Positions 41,223-54,000 of a stretch of DNA of 64,000 bases are shown piece after piece. The notes beneath the pieces were generated by a model, which saw nothing but the letters and a program-made list of their open reading frames with translations, had not been told where the DNA came from and searched no databases. Position 1 is the first letter of the stretch. Each line of letters opens with the position of its first letter. The DNA comes from Colias croceus (taxonomy: Eukaryota > Arthropoda > Insecta > Lepidoptera > Pieridae), in the NCBI RefSeq assembly GCF_905220415.1, contig NC_059555.1, positions 9,044,001 to 9,108,000 of the forward strand, written 5' to 3'. A program made the translations under genes and the position numbers.

Positions 41223-44200
41223 TTATTTATCAACTTCAAACGCTTTATCAAACTGGTCGTTAGAAATTTTCCGTTTTTTTAGCTTCTTTATTAACGCCAC
41301 GTCAGCAGCTAATTCGTCCAACTCTTCTTGAGTCACTGTTTTCCTCTTTTTAGTCTTCTTTCCTTCTGCGATCATCTTCTGTTTGGTTTCTTTTCTCTTT
41401 TTGCGCTTTTCTTTCTTCTCTTCTTTGTTCTGTTTTGCTTGCTCCCAAGGCTGTGTTTTCGTCTGCCAAATAATAAAAAGTTTTAGACATTATCGTACCT
41501 AATTATTATTTGCGGGTTGGCTGAGTTGGTCAAGCGTCCGCCCTGGATTGGCGTGAAAGGATGCGGGTTCGAGTCCCGCCTCGTGATCGTTTTTTTTTCT
41601 AATCTTTATAAATTTATATTTATAAATTTGTTTATTTATAAAGTTTGACATCTTTAAATTTATGTCTGTTCTGAAACAGTAACAAAATGTAAATGTTTTA
41701 TGAAATTGCAGTCGTTACAAAACGACTTCGTTTACATAATCGATGATCGTTAACTTTTGAAAAAGACTTTTATCCTTACTTGCGTATATATATGCGTACT
41801 TTGTGTATATCCTACAGCCTACTACTAATATTATAAATGCGAAAGTTTGTGAGGATGGATGTATGGATATGTTACTCTTTCACGCAAATACTACTGAACC
41901 GATTATAATGAAATTTAGTATGTAGGTAGCTGAAGATCCAGAATAAGAAATAAGATACTTTCTATGCTGAAAATCCCGCAGGAACGGGAACTACGCGGGC
42001 ATTTTCTTTGAAAATCCGGGCTATGCCGCGGGCGGAAACCTAGTTAATATTATAAATGTGAATCTCTGTCTGTCTGTCTGTTACGCTTTCACGACTAAAC
42101 CACTGAACCGATCTTGATAAAATTTGGTATGAAGATAGGACTGAACTTTGGAATGACATAGGTTACATGTTATGGCGAAAAAAAGGGTAGACGGGGTTGA
42201 AATATGGGATGAACGTTTGTATGGAAGTTGTCAATCATAAAATCATGTAAGATTGATCAATGATCATGTATCGAATAAATAATAAGAGATGAGTTGGTGC
42301 ACCGTGCAACCATGTTGCGCGATATAATCGAATTCCACGCGGGCGAAGCCGCGGACGGAAAGCGAATCAAACATACAATTATTCTAACAAAATTATTACC
42401 ATCTTCTTTTTCTTCTTCGACGGCCAAATCCCAGTCTTCTTAAATTCTTCTAACTTCTGCAGCCTGCTGGTTTCCTTCTGTTTATCCCTATATGGGATGC
42501 TATTAAAATCTATCTTCTCCTTGGGGCCTACAAACTGTTTCTTATGTTCTTCCTTTATTTCAGGCATTAGGGGCAGTTTTAGAAGACCATAGCTAGTTGC
42601 TATGTGCCCTAGGGGCAATTCTTTTAATTGTAATAATATATTGCACTCGTGTTTTGAATACGCTCTTATATGAGAGACGAAAGCTCTCTGCCCCTTGTCT
42701 AAAATGGCGCGATCTTTTCTTTGTTGTTCGTGAAGAATTGTGAGCACCTGAAATTTGTAATTATAAATTTTTATAACTTTTAAAGTTATGAAAGTTATGA
42801 AAGTTTAACAGTTATGAAAGTACATAATACATAGGAATACGTAATATTCTCCAATATTTTTAACGAATTTTTTTTAATTGTGACGTTTTACAACATTAAG
42901 AAATACTCGTAAAAACTTACGTACATTTTACAAAATAATTAAATTTCATATCTCACGCACTAATACACAAAACATCCATTTTCATTCTTACGATTAAATA
43001 AATACAGTTAAGAAAAACTTGATAGATAATTGTACAAAGTTTGAACTTTAACATAAATCTGTCTGTATAAAGTGGACCAAAATCTACTCTAATTGTTACA
43101 TACAAACATACGGGTTAAGCTAACATGAGCATGTTAAAAAATCTACCATAAACACCTACCTTTTCCCGTAACTTATCACCGATCTTGATTTCATCGCCCG
43201 ACTGTCTCCAATCTTTCATCTCAACTTTCTGATTAGCCTTTATAAAGCCTACATAAGCATCCTCCGTAGCCAATAAAGGTAATAGGGAGCACCCGGAGGC
43301 CCCTCCTCTAGCAGCCCTACCGGCCCTGTGGACGATGGCCGCTGGGTGTGTGGGAGGCTCCCATTGGAGCACCCATTCTACCTCGGGGATGTCTAAACCC
43401 CTAGAATTGGAGATTTATAACTTATTATTTTACCACTTGGCTTGGATAAATGGAAGAACATTGTAAGCCAAATGAATCAACACGACCAAGGTAAACATAA
43501 TATATAGAACTGAGTTTTAGATTATTTGAGGTGATTAATATTTGTCCAGTAATTTAGAAGCCAGTTCAATATAAATAAACAAACAATCAGAAAAATCTTT
43601 CTACTGTATAATATGACTAGCATAGAATACTGCAACTTGCAAGCAACCAGTTACATACCTAGCCATTAAATCCGTGCACAGCAAAATAGTGCTCTCAGCC
43701 TGTCGAAACTTATCCAGAATTTTAGCCCTCTTCAGTTTCATTTTGCCGTGTATAGCTAATACCTTTAAGTCGGGCAAAAAAACTGGCAACACACTCGCCC
43801 AGTAGTCCACACATGCACACGTCGGCAAAAAGAATAAACCCTTCATAAATTTCCTATTCCTAATAAAATTTAACAAGAACAGAAATTTATCCTGCGGTTC
43901 AACTATAACATAGTAATTTTCTAACAAAATAGGTGTGCTGATAGTCGATTTTTCTTTGACACTTATAAGTACTGGGTTTCTGAGACCAGCTCTAACTAAA
44001 TCCTGCAGTTCTTTTGTTTGTGTCGCGGAGAATAAACCGGTGCGACGTTGACGTGGCATATATTGCAGTATTGTGGTAAGGGTTGCATGGAAACCAAGGT
44101 CTAAGAGACGATCTGCCTCATCCAATACTAATAACTCCTGAAATGAAAATATAGTTTAAGAACAATAGAAAAAAACATTCTGGCTGTTGAGTAAGGGATA

Positions 44201-45495
44201 AAAATGCAGAAAAATGCAGTTCACAAATCAGGAAAAATGCTGTTCATATTTTTTTAAACATTTGATTGTATGGCTAAATATTACTAGGCTAATAATAATT
44301 AAACCTACGACGAAGCTATACATAACAAACACTTATTCTTAGGATCGTCAAAATGAATCTATACATATAATAAATCTGTAGAAGGGTCAATTCTGTACAT
44401 TGAAAATATTGAAAAAATAAATAGCAGGGGGTGTTACTGGATCGATACCAAACCCAAATATGTGATTAAAAAAATTTTTGTCTGTCTGTCTGTCTTTCTG
44501 TCTGTCTGTCTGTATGTGAAGGCATCACGTGAAAACTAACGGTTTGATTTCGATGAAACTTGGTATAATTATACCTTATTATCCTGGGCATGAAATAGGA
44601 TACTTTTTATCCCGGAAAAATACGTAGAAAAACAAATCTTAATTTTTCCGCGCGGACGGAGTCGCGGGCGGAAGCTAGTAGGTAATAAAAATTAAAAATA
44701 TACCGGCCGAATTGATAACCTCCTCCTTTTTTTGAAGTCGGTTAAACAGTAATAATTAATAAATATTGATTTTAACCAATTTTCTACATATTTTACATAA
44801 AACTTACCAAATCCCTAACCCTTCCAGGCAGATTAAGGTTCTTTCTCTCCGCCAATAAATCCTGCAACCTTCCCGGAGTGCACACTACTATCTGCGCCCC
44901 CTTTTGTACACTGTCTATGTCTGTTTCTACCGGCCTGCCGCCGACTAGACAGCATGGAATTATATGCGATAGTTCAGGCTCTTGGAGAAATTGTTTGATA
45001 ACCTGTAATAATTTTTTTAATGGAATTTAATAAAATGTTAACCAAATATTGAGAAATTTTGCTTTCGAATTTATAAACAAATCTCGTCGAAACTTCAAGC
45101 GTGGCCATGGAGCGTCAAGAAGCTTAAAATTAATAGTAATGAAATTAACTTAAATAGTTTGTATTTTACACAGTTGTATTTCATCATCATAACCTTACCT
45201 CGAAGATTTGAGTTGCTAATTCTCGCGTCGGAGATATTATAATGGCATAAACGAAATCTTTCCTGAGCGGGCTTTCTTTCTCTTTCTTTATCAACATTTC
45301 CAACATGGGTACTACAAAAGCTAAAGTTTTTCCTGATCCAGTGACTGCCTCCGCGACTACATCTTTGCAAGACAAAAGTAAAGGAATTACAGCAGCTTGT
45401 ATCGGAGTCATACATTTGAAGCCCTGCTTTTTAATACAGTTTAGAACAGGCACCGACAATGGCGGTGAAACCTTTTCCCAATCTTTATTAACCAT
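41223..45495 (-). CDS. DDX55: ATP-dependent RNA helicase DDX55
   Basis: DEAD-box helicase of 60S ribosomal subunit assembly in the nucleolus (yeast counterpart Spb4). Six exons: 45495-45199, 45002-44808, 44137-43659, 43400-43160, 42747-42400, 41462-41223, all GT/AG and in phase, giving 599 residues, matching the usual length of about 600. Motifs: Q motif in GFKCMTPIQAAVIP (25-38), Walker A AVTGSGKT (50-57), PTRELA (89-94), VGGRP and TPGR in exon 2, DEAD (170-173), SAT (201-203), CTDLMARGLDIP across the exon 3/4 joint, and HRAGRAAR (348-355). The C-terminal 200 residues include the family's SHIRAYSKHECNIL segment and a Lys-rich tail (KKEKRKKRKETKQKM). An AATAAA overlaps the stop. Introns carry family A and D repeats. 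Confidence 0.95.
41509..41596 (+). repeat. tRNA-like repeat with T tail, in a DDX55 intron
   Basis: GCGGGTTGGCTGAGTTGGTC (A box) and GCGGGTTCGAGTCCCGCC (T arm with B box), then GTGATCGTTTTTTTTTC. The D-arm style resembles Leu/Ser tRNAs, but the anticodon arm does not fold properly and the 3' acceptor is continued by a tail shared with other copies. A tRNA-derived repeat, antisense to DDX55. Confidence 0.65.
41815..42045 (-). repeat. Family A copy
   Basis: Reverse copy from CTAGGTTTCCGCCCGCGGC to ATTTATAATATTAGTAGT (minus strand). The adjacent 42047-42372 is another reverse family A' copy with the (CTGT)n run, so two copies are head to tail in DDX55 intron 5. Confidence 0.7.
42047..42372 (-). 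repeat. Family A' copy, internally expanded
   Basis: Minus strand from TTTCCGTCCGCGGCTTCGCC to ACATTTATAATATTAACTAG. About 130 bp (CGGGGTTGAAATATGGGATG to CGCGCAACATGG region) is not shared with other copies and may be an internal variant or insertion. It ends about 28 bp from DDX55 exon 5. Confidence 0.6.
44371..44686 (-). repeat. Family D copy plus gene-flanking tail
   Basis: Reverse copy from TAGCTTCCGCCCGCGACTC (minus strand) to TATATGTATAGATTCATTTT. Beside it at 44700-44750 is CCGGCCGAATTGATAACCTC, part of the repeat that also interrupts the family D copy at 60422. Confidence 0.75.
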
Positions 45496-45984
45496 TTTGT
45501 ATTATACTATTACTTTTTTTGTAAACAATACACCATCTCTTCATTTGACACTGACAAGTTTATCACATACCCCATGTGCTTTTGACATAATATGTCATGA
45601 TTATAAATGTTCGGATAATCGTGTAAGAATATTATCTGTGACAAATCGAACTCACGAATAATTCAATGGTAACGACTATCTTGAATATGTATATAATAGT
45701 ATTATGTATCTCTATTTGAACATTTATCCACACAGTTTAGCCATTATGTATCTAAAATATTAAAGCATTTGAAGTTGTAGTTGTAATTTATTACGTACAT
45801 CGGAATGTGCATCGATATAAATCACTAATCAATATGGCGCATGTTGATATGACAATCTGACAGCTGTGTATATTTTTTGCAGCTGTCTGCAGTCTGCTGT
45901 GTTTTCGTTTTGTCTGAAGCGAAACGTAACGCAAAATTGTATGATGTTTATTTTACATCTCCAATAAATTAGAAATAAGCAAAC
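45496..45984. promoter_or_regulatory. Divergent promoter region, DDX55 / TMEM134
   Basis: 489 bp between opposed ATGs, free of dispersed repeats. GCATCGATATAA at 45809-45820 contains 7 of 8 bases of the insect DRE (TATCGATA), a common housekeeping promoter element. A TGACA/TGTCA cluster lies at 45550-45600 and 45850-45865. Function is inferred. Confidence 0.4.
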
Positions 45985-47727
45985 ATGACGAGACCATTCG
46001 GTAACAGTGAAAAGCGTTTTTCAATCGACGACGCGTTCGAAGAAGAGACTGATGAAGCCATTAAAGTGTACGGTTCGACGGTTGATAGATCTCCCATACA
46101 AAACAAATTTAAGAATGGAGGCGATTCAGGCATATCCAGGTAACGTCAATCCCATAAAATTAATTTTCTCGCATCATTAAAACAATTTTAATACATAAAA
46201 GTGGACATCAACTTTTATTTTTCATTTTGAATCTTTGTGATCATGACCTTTTGTGAGTCATTTTCCTATAGTGGGGCAAAGGCGTATGAACTAGAATACA
46301 TTAGCCGTTATTCGAGTTCCGTTTAACTAATTTACACGTCACTATTGCTCTAATTACGTTCAGGATTTGCTAATGACTATGAGGTTGTAAACCTATAACT
46401 GTACAGTTTACAGGACAATAATTAGCCTGGTATCTTATCAGTGAATGTAAATAAACATTAACCTTGAAACCCAAAAAATTTTAATTTATATTGCAACACC
46501 TTTAAAATCACTATCACTACCTACATAGTATAAAAAAAACAAAGTCGCTTTCTGGTCCCTATGTCCCTTTGCATGCTTAAATTTTTAAAACTACGCAACG
46601 GATTTTGATGCGGTTTTTTTAATAGATAGTGATTCAAGAGGAAGGTTTTAGACAAAGCGGGCGAAGCCGCGGGCGGTAAGCTAGTTATAATTATATTATT
46701 TAACACAAGTCAAACATTTTTTATAACATGTAGTATAAAATAGTCTATATTTACTACTTCCTTTAGAACATTCATTCAATGAAAATGTATGGCAATGAAT
46801 AATAAACATGGTTCTTTATATGGAATGCATGATTAAGCTTGTATAAATTATACAACTGATTCAAACATGGTATGCTTAGTGCTTACATCATATTGCAATT
46901 TTGTCTGATGAAAATTACTTATCAAAGTAAGATATAGAGCTAATATTGATTAAAAGATTATAAAACGATTATCATAGTCAACACTATAATAGTTTAAAAA
47001 CCTTTTTCATTCCAAACCGGCCACATTGTTAATTTCTATTTGCTGAGAAGAAGTATTGTATAGGTTACAATTTTATGTTTGCTCTGTGGAAAATGATATA
47101 TACAAATGTACAAAAGCTTACTAGTTTTGTATCATATTTAAGGTACGTTTTTACATAATCTGACAGGGTTAATTTTACAAGTATAACCTTTATTGAAAAT
47201 AGTGTAAAAAAGTTAAACATTCACTTATTTATATATATCTACACAATCTAAATTAATATAAAACTAATCTTATTTATTACGTTAATACATGTATAGATCA
47301 TAGAATCAACAAACTAAAAAATATTGTTAATATTTACATTTTACCTTTACCTACCAAACAACTAAATTAACGATTTTTCCACAGCAGGACCTACAAATGT
47401 GCGGACGACACCACATCCCGTGACTCAGACTCACTCATACACGAATATGTGGAAGCTTCTCAATCCGTCTATTGCTGGAACCACCCCAAAGTCAGAGAGA
47501 ACTGGAAAACAGTGTTCGCTGCTGTCATACTCCTTGTAGTGGGAGTAGGCCTTCTCGGCATGGGTGCATTTGCCGTAGCAGAACCCGAAAATGGTCTCCA
47601 AGGTGCGGTATTCTTCGTAGCCGGAATGATTTGCTTTGTACCTGGTGCGTATCACGTAGTCTACATATGGCTAGCAGCTCGAGGACAAAGGGGCTACGAT
47701 TTCTACCACTTACCATTATTTACTTGA
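45985..47727 (+). CDS. TMEM134: Transmembrane protein 134 homologue
   Basis: Small membrane protein of unknown biochemical role (TMEM134/TMEM230 family). Exon 1 is 45985-46139 (MTRPFGNSEKRFSIDDAFEE...); exon 2 is 47388-47727, joined in phase 2, giving 164 residues; vertebrate TMEM134 is slightly longer (about 195). The N-terminal half is polar and acidic with SIDDAFEEETDEAIKVYGS. Then WNHPKVRENWK leads into TM1 (about 93-115, AAVILLVVGVGLLGMGAFA) and TM2 (about 121-145, GAVFFVAGMICFVPGAYHVV), ending RGYDFYHLPLF. The short polar loop AEPEN between the helices suggests a hairpin with both termini cytosolic. The acceptor ACAGCAG permits one extra residue (see finding). AATAAA overlaps the stop codon; more distal signals follow. 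Confidence 0.9.
46515..46686 (-). repeat. Family C copy in the TMEM134 intron
   Basis: Reverse copy from CTAGCTTACCGCCCGCGGC (minus strand) to the CATAGTATAAAAAAAACAAA region. It lacks the TATATACTAAATT segment (internal 25 bp deletion) relative to 23525. Confidence 0.75.
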
Positions 47728-50034
47728 ATAAAATTTATGAAGATGTAAAATCTTAAATTTCGAATGAGAAGAATGACTGATGTATGTGATTTGCTCTCTA
47801 CTCTTTGCCTATAGCATGACTAGCATGTTTCTTTTAATGGAATATACAGGTTTTCTATTGCAAAAATATGAAAAAAAATGAATTAAGATGTATATTGCAT
47901 TTATTGAAAATACGACACCTAAAGAGCATGATTAATTGAATAAAAAATTCTATATTTGTGTAAAAAAGGGAATATTTATACACTTTACACTTACTAAAAG
48001 TGCCTAGTTAGTGTTATAATTTATTGTAAATAGCTGAACTGCTTTTTATCTAAATGTGTTGTGATTTTTTGTACCCTTTCTTTCATATTTAATATAAGAG
48101 ACATCTCAAAAATATTGCAAATGCATTATTGTAGTCCTAAATTAATTGATCTCCAATATTTAGTACATTATCTATGTTTCAATGGTATTTGATGGCCGTG
48201 AATGAATCTCAGACCATCAGCAGTTTGTATTCTGAAACTAAAATGTGATTTGAAATAAAACTGCATTAATTGTTTATACTGCTGATAAGGAAGGCAATTT
48301 TTTTTATGTATCTATTATGTATGATTAATCAATTTGGCCATATCCTTTATCATTTGTGTGATTTTGATTATATTTTAAAAGATTTTATATTATGTAGTTT
48401 GAAGTAACTTGAAAGTTGTATTCACAAGAAAAATCGCTTTGATCCCTTTTGCTACGCTAGTCGTAATTTTGTGTTCCTTTATATATTTACTTGTATTTTT
48501 TTTCTAATATAATAACAGATGAAATGATAAAGAATGCATAATGCAAAAAGTTGTATTTTTTCACATGTAGTTTATGATGAAATTTTCGATTATATAAGGA
48601 CTTTATAAATACATGTAAACTTAATGTAACATTATTGACGTCAGCATTGTATATAAAAGAAGCCTTGTAGTGTAGCTAATATTGTTAGTCGCAGTTTGTA
48701 ATGTAATTGTATTATTTTAATGTTAAAATAAACAAAATTTTGTTTTTATACTTACAGAAATCAGATTTAATGTAATGAATTTATTGGAATATGTTTTGTT
48801 GAATATTAATTAAATATTTTGAACTTATTTATGACATTATATCAGACTTATTGGAAATTGTATATGAATGGCAGCAATAATAATTAATTTATTATAATGT
48901 TGAAAATATGGCATTATTATTTATTATAGTATTAAACAGTATAATTATAAAAATATTGTTTTTCATTACATATTGTGAATAATTTCTTTAAAGGGAATGT
49001 AGGTAGATAGATTAAGACTTGTTTGTAGCTATTATTAGTTTTTCTAAACAATTATGAATCATCTGACATATTAATAATACGAGATTTGACCGATAATTGC
49101 AGGAAGTGTTAATTTTTTGTACTGTATCTCAAAAATTAATTACCGAGATTCTTCTTACTTTCCTTTGTTACTTAAGTATAGAAGAAACTATTATGAAGTT
49201 TTTTACTACAAATAATTTAGATCAAATTAAAACTGCAATTTTTCATACAGAAAAATATGTGACTAAGTGGATATATACAATATATAAATGGTTTCTCCCT
49301 TTTTATACTTCAATCTACATCAATTTTTTCAAACATCTATATTTATACCTAATCATCATTAAAATATGTTTTAAGCAATAATAACAATATCAATGTAGTA
49401 TCCCAGTTACCTGTGTGAATATATTGTGATATTGACTAATGAAATTTTTAATTATTGTAACATATCCTAAATTGAGTATAAACCACATCTTCAAATGTAT
49501 AGTTGATTTTATGCTCGGTTTTTCATGTAATTCTTTGTATTGAGCTAGGTTAAATTGTAAATATATATAAATATGTTCAAATTATTGTGTTTTATTAATA
49601 AATATCCTTTTAAAATAATTTGGGCTAGAAATAAGTATACATTATATTAATTATAGTACATATTATATAATATCTAGCTTGAATTTAAATATTGCTCTTT
49701 TCCCGTTAATATATTAGATGTTCAAACAGGAAATTTTTGAATATAGATAATATGCTAATGAATAATTATTTAGAAATTTTGCATAAACTAGCAGCTACAT
49801 TATTTATCTGAAATACCTATGTGTCTTGATATGCCATATCATATATTTAAATTTTAATATTGCTTTGCTATATGGTGTAAAAAATTTATGTGGTTATTTG
49901 TATAATATCATGCAACTATTATTATTATTTTAACTTCGTATATGAAAGATTATATCAAATTAGTTTAGAGGAGAAAGTTTACAAAAAAAAAAAAAATGTT
50001 GATTATTTACAATATTTATATTACATGTTAAAAT
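47728..50034. other. Convergent 3' ends of TMEM134 and TMA16
   Basis: 2.3 kb, about 25 % GC, no dispersed repeat copy and no supported gene. Plus-strand AATAAA occurs at 47727-47732 and near 48725; a minus-strand signal (TTTATT on plus) is at 49591-49596. Probably overlapping or abutting 3' UTRs. Frames such as 49097-49381 are AT-rich chance ORFs. Confidence 0.5.
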
Positions 50035-50520
50035 CTATGTCAAGTGCTTCCTTGCTATTCTTTTTAACTTGAAATGCTGCAAAAACCTCAGCTCCCCATT
50101 CCAATTACGTAAAACTTCCATCTGATTCGCATCCATTAGATCCGGCATTTCCAGACCACAGGTCTCGAATTCATCGTTTTCCCGTTTCTTCGTTATGTTA
50201 ATAACGTCTTCTCTGCTCGCATGTTGACGGTTTTTTCGTTGACCAACCGAATTTTTTAAAGCTATTTGCTCCAATTCTTCGTCGAACCGCGCTAAATAAG
50301 TTTCGATCAGTTCTAGTGTTTGCTCCTTGCTCAATATTACACAGCCTTCTGGAATCCTCTCTTTAAACCAAAGGATCTTTTCTCCGATCAAATTCTGTTT
50401 TATATGAGTTCCAAGTTTGTTGTTATTTTTCTTCTCTTCTTTACTCATTTTCTTTGCTAGAGACATCATTTTTCTGCTGTTAGGATGCTTGAGTTTCTCC
50501 AAATTCTTAACTTTCGGCAT
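50035..50520 (-). CDS. TMA16: Translation machinery-associated protein 16
   Basis: Tma16 is a nucleolar/nuclear factor bound to pre-60S ribosomal particles. A single exon of 161 residues starts MPKVKNLEKLKHPNSRKM, the basic N-terminus typical of the family, followed by GEKILWFKERIPEGCVILSK and LIETYLARFDEELEQI (about 63-110), and the acidic C-terminal motif FETCGLEMPDLMDANQMEVL with NWNGELRFLQHFKLKRI. The vertebrate protein is about 200 residues, so this one is compact but complete. It is divergent from RPAP1 (494 bp between ATGs). A CACGTG E-box at 50586-50591 stands 66 bp upstream of the ATG. Confidence 0.93.
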   Translation of the reverse strand: MPKVKNLEKLKHPNSRKMMSLAKKMSKEEKKNNNKLGTHIKQNLIGEKILWFKERIPEGCVILSKEQTLELIETYLARFDEELEQIALKNSVGQRKNRQHASREDVINITKKRENDEFETCGLEMPDLMDANQMEVLRNWNGELRFLQHFKLKRIARKHLT

Positions 50521-51014
50521 TTTTGTTGAATATATTTGCTTTTGAATATTTAAGATTTATTTTTAAAATAAATAAAATAGCAAAACACGTGTTATTGACG
50601 TTATCAAAAATGACAACTGAAGTTGACGGCTGCGGGCTGACCCTATGCTCAGCTTGACATTGACAAAACAAACTATGAAAAATAATTAAACGTTATAAAT
50701 GAGAATCAAATTGGATATATCTGATGATAAAAAACTAACTTGAGTTTAGGCACCATTTTTGCTAGGTACTATAATGGTGATTTTTAATTGAATTTTATTT
50801 TGGTTCGCTCGTACCCAAGATTAGAAGAATATGAACGCATGTTACCAAATAAAATTATTCTTTTGTCAAAGCCGCGTTGTCATATTTTGTCATCCGTCAA
50901 ATCTCAATTCTCAAAAGTAAAAAAACTAAAACATTGTGTTTTAAATTTTAATGAATATCTAGATTCTGATAATTGTGTTCCGATAAGTATTAAGTTATAT
51001 ATAAATTTTCGAAG
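50521..51014. promoter_or_regulatory. Divergent promoter region, TMA16 / RPAP1
   Basis: 494 bp, repeat-free. It contains the E-box CACGTG (50586-50591), a Myc/Max-type site often found at ribosome-biogenesis genes, nearer to TMA16. On the RPAP1 side an upstream reading frame of 59 codons (ATG 50839, stop 51016-51018) overlaps the RPAP1 start as ATGA. Transcription starts are unknown. Confidence 0.4.
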
Positions 51015-54000
51015 ATGATACGGCGATCCAAACGAGGTGACGACGAAGAAGACATTCTCCGAATGCAAGAGGAATTTCTAAAGGAGAAAAGTAAGAATCA
51101 AAGCCTTCAACCTTCAGCACAGTTTGTTAATTTGCGTCGTACTGAACACCAGACCACAAAACGGAGTAATGCAGGTCCATTTGGGGTTAGGAAGCCGTCG
51201 AAATACGCACAATCGAAAGGCCTTACGAATAATACAGAAAAACGTGCACGCATCGAAGATACCGGTGCAAGTGTGCTTGGTGATATTCTAGAAAAGAATG
51301 TTACTGATGCAACACCCAATAAAGAGTCAGAATATGACGATGATAAAGTATACTATCCCAAACTCATACCTTCAGTGTTAGGTGATATTCTAGAGAAAAA
51401 TATTGATGTGCCTGTTGATTTAGATTTCAGGCCCATGCCATCACAAGGTTTTCCTGTCGTTACTAAACGTGATCCTTCTATTAAACCTAATAAAAAGAGC
51501 ATACACACACTCAGTATTGAAAAAAGTAAACAGAATAAAATTGAAGAAATGGAAACAGATTTGAGTTGTTCTTCAAGTGCACTTAGTAATCAAGGATTAA
51601 ATCTTCCAAATCAAAGCTATATACTAAATAATCAAGATGCAGATAGTATTCATAGTGAGAATGTAAATATTCTAAACAAAATGTCTGAAAAGGAAATTTT
51701 AGAAGAAAGGGAGAAATTAATGGCCAGTTTGGATCCCAAAATTATTGAATTTATAAGGAAGAAAAGGAATAAGGAACCTTTAAATGATAATAAAATGTCT
51801 GAAACACCAGCTACAGAAGTAAAGAAAGAAGAGACAATGGAATGTATGGAAATGACAGAACCCAAAGTTGACAATGATAGTTTGTGGGAAAATGATGTAC
51901 TCTCTCACCCACATGTAGAAAAATGGTTACACTTTGATAGCTTGGAAAAAGACAAATTAGAATGGATTAAAGGCATAGAAGAAAGTAAGTTAAAAACAGA
52001 TGAACCATATGAAGCAAGGTTTGATTTTAGAGGCTATTTGTTGCCCTACACAATAGAATATACTGAGAAAACAAAAACATTATTTCATCATGGTGAAGAG
52101 CCACATAGACCAGGATATTCTATAACTGAATTGCTTGAACTATCACGGTCTAGTATAACACAACAAAGAGTGGTAGCCCTCAATACCATTGCTGGTATTC
52201 TAGAATATTATAATGCAGGAATCTATAAAAATGTAATTGAATTACCCCTAAGCAAATTGTTCTTTGTCATAAGAATAGCCATGGATGAAAACAAAGTTAT
52301 CATCTTGGAGCCAGCTTTAAAAGCAATGAGGAATTTACTTTTCAACAGAATAGATGAGGCATCCTTGGATGCTTTGATCGGCTTCAGAGAAGGAACCTAC
52401 CAACCATGTCTAGAACATGATCGGTCAGAAATAGAAGAAATTGAATCAAAAGAATCAGAATTAAAAGATTTTCATCTGGCTGAAATAGATATAATTGCTG
52501 CTGTGTTAAGAACAGAAATTTTACAGAGAATATACTACATATTGGAGCATATTAAACCATCATTTAGTTGTGTACAATATTCATTGCAAATTTTGACAAG
52601 ATTAGCCAGAGATTCTGTGGACACAGCAAGAAAAATTGTGAATATGGATCATTTAATGGATGCAATATTTAAATATTTTGTACCAAGAACAAGTATAAAC
52701 TTTATGTTTGATCCATCTATAGTGTATCATGGAAAACCTATACTTGCTGCACTAAAATTATTAAGGGTTCTTTCATTAACATCAAGAGATGTTGGAGACA
52801 GACTTGTATCAAAGTATGATATATGTTCATTTATGTCTGAATATGTCAGTTCAGGAGTAGATGGGACATATGGACTCAAAGTTCAAATAGAAGCTTATTG
52901 TATACTGTCCAATTTACTTAAATTTAAACTGGGCATAGAAAATGCTATATCATTATTTCCTGTTATAATCACAACATTGTACAAACATGTTCAAGGCACT
53001 AGTATCTATATGAATTCTTCAGTTTTATCAGCTTCACATGCTGCTGTAGTTTTACAGTTTATTGATGGCTTAATAAGGTGTGGTGTAAATTTGGATTATA
53101 AGGCACAGATATATCCCCTACTGAAAGAAGGAATGCAAAAATGGCTCTCCCAAATGTCTCATTTAGACAACTATACTTGTGGCCATTTGAGATTAATATG
53201 CTCCATTTTGAACTGTTTTGAGACTGTTATCATTCATGAAAATATTACCATTCAAATATTGAATGATACACTTTTAAAATTAAGCAAATCTGAAGGCTTT
53301 AAGATTATGATAAACAATTTGATCACAAGTTCTAACTTATTATCTGGAATTGAAGATAAAGATATACATTTGACTAAGAATTTAACATCTTTGGGCACAT
53401 CTGTGATTGATTCGCATCAAAAAGTACTTCCCATATTGAATGTGGCATCTCCAATACCTTGTTTATCATCATTATTTAAATTATTAGTTGTGATAAATGA
53501 TAAGCAAGTATCTATATTATTTTTGGAGCATACTCTACCTTATTTAAGAAAACTGTCAGAAAAAGCACCAAGTTTAATAAACAATTGGTTCACAAGGATG
53601 GAAACAGATTTTGTGTTTAGTTTGGTTACTCTTGCAATACAGACAGACATTCCTGAATCTCTTAAGGACTTGGTCTATTCTGTAGCTAGCAAATTGTGCT
53701 ACATATTAAGAATAGATAAGAGATATGAATTAGAATTTCTGTTTAACAATATTATTTTTAATGAGAAATGGTTTACTGCTGAGCGCTTGTTTAATCTTGT
53801 ATCATTATCTGAAGCAGATGGATTTTCAAAAGCGTTAACAAATATAGAAGATATTAAATCTTGTTATAGTAAAGTGTGTAATATAAACTATGTAGACACA
53901 GGTCCATTTGTTGTGTTTAGAAAGTGGCAAGAACCTATACTCCCGCGTGATTGGATATATCTGCCCATACTTTCTCTGTATAGTAAGAGTCAAGAAAAGC

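Noticed and set aside
45305..45661. 118-residue plus-strand frame
   Set aside because: Runs antisense across DDX55 exon 1 and its promoter; composition fits a shadow.
49097..49381. 94-residue frame in the AT-rich TMEM134/TMA16 gap
   Set aside because: Very AT-rich, hydrophobic and without a recognisable pattern; probably 3' UTR.
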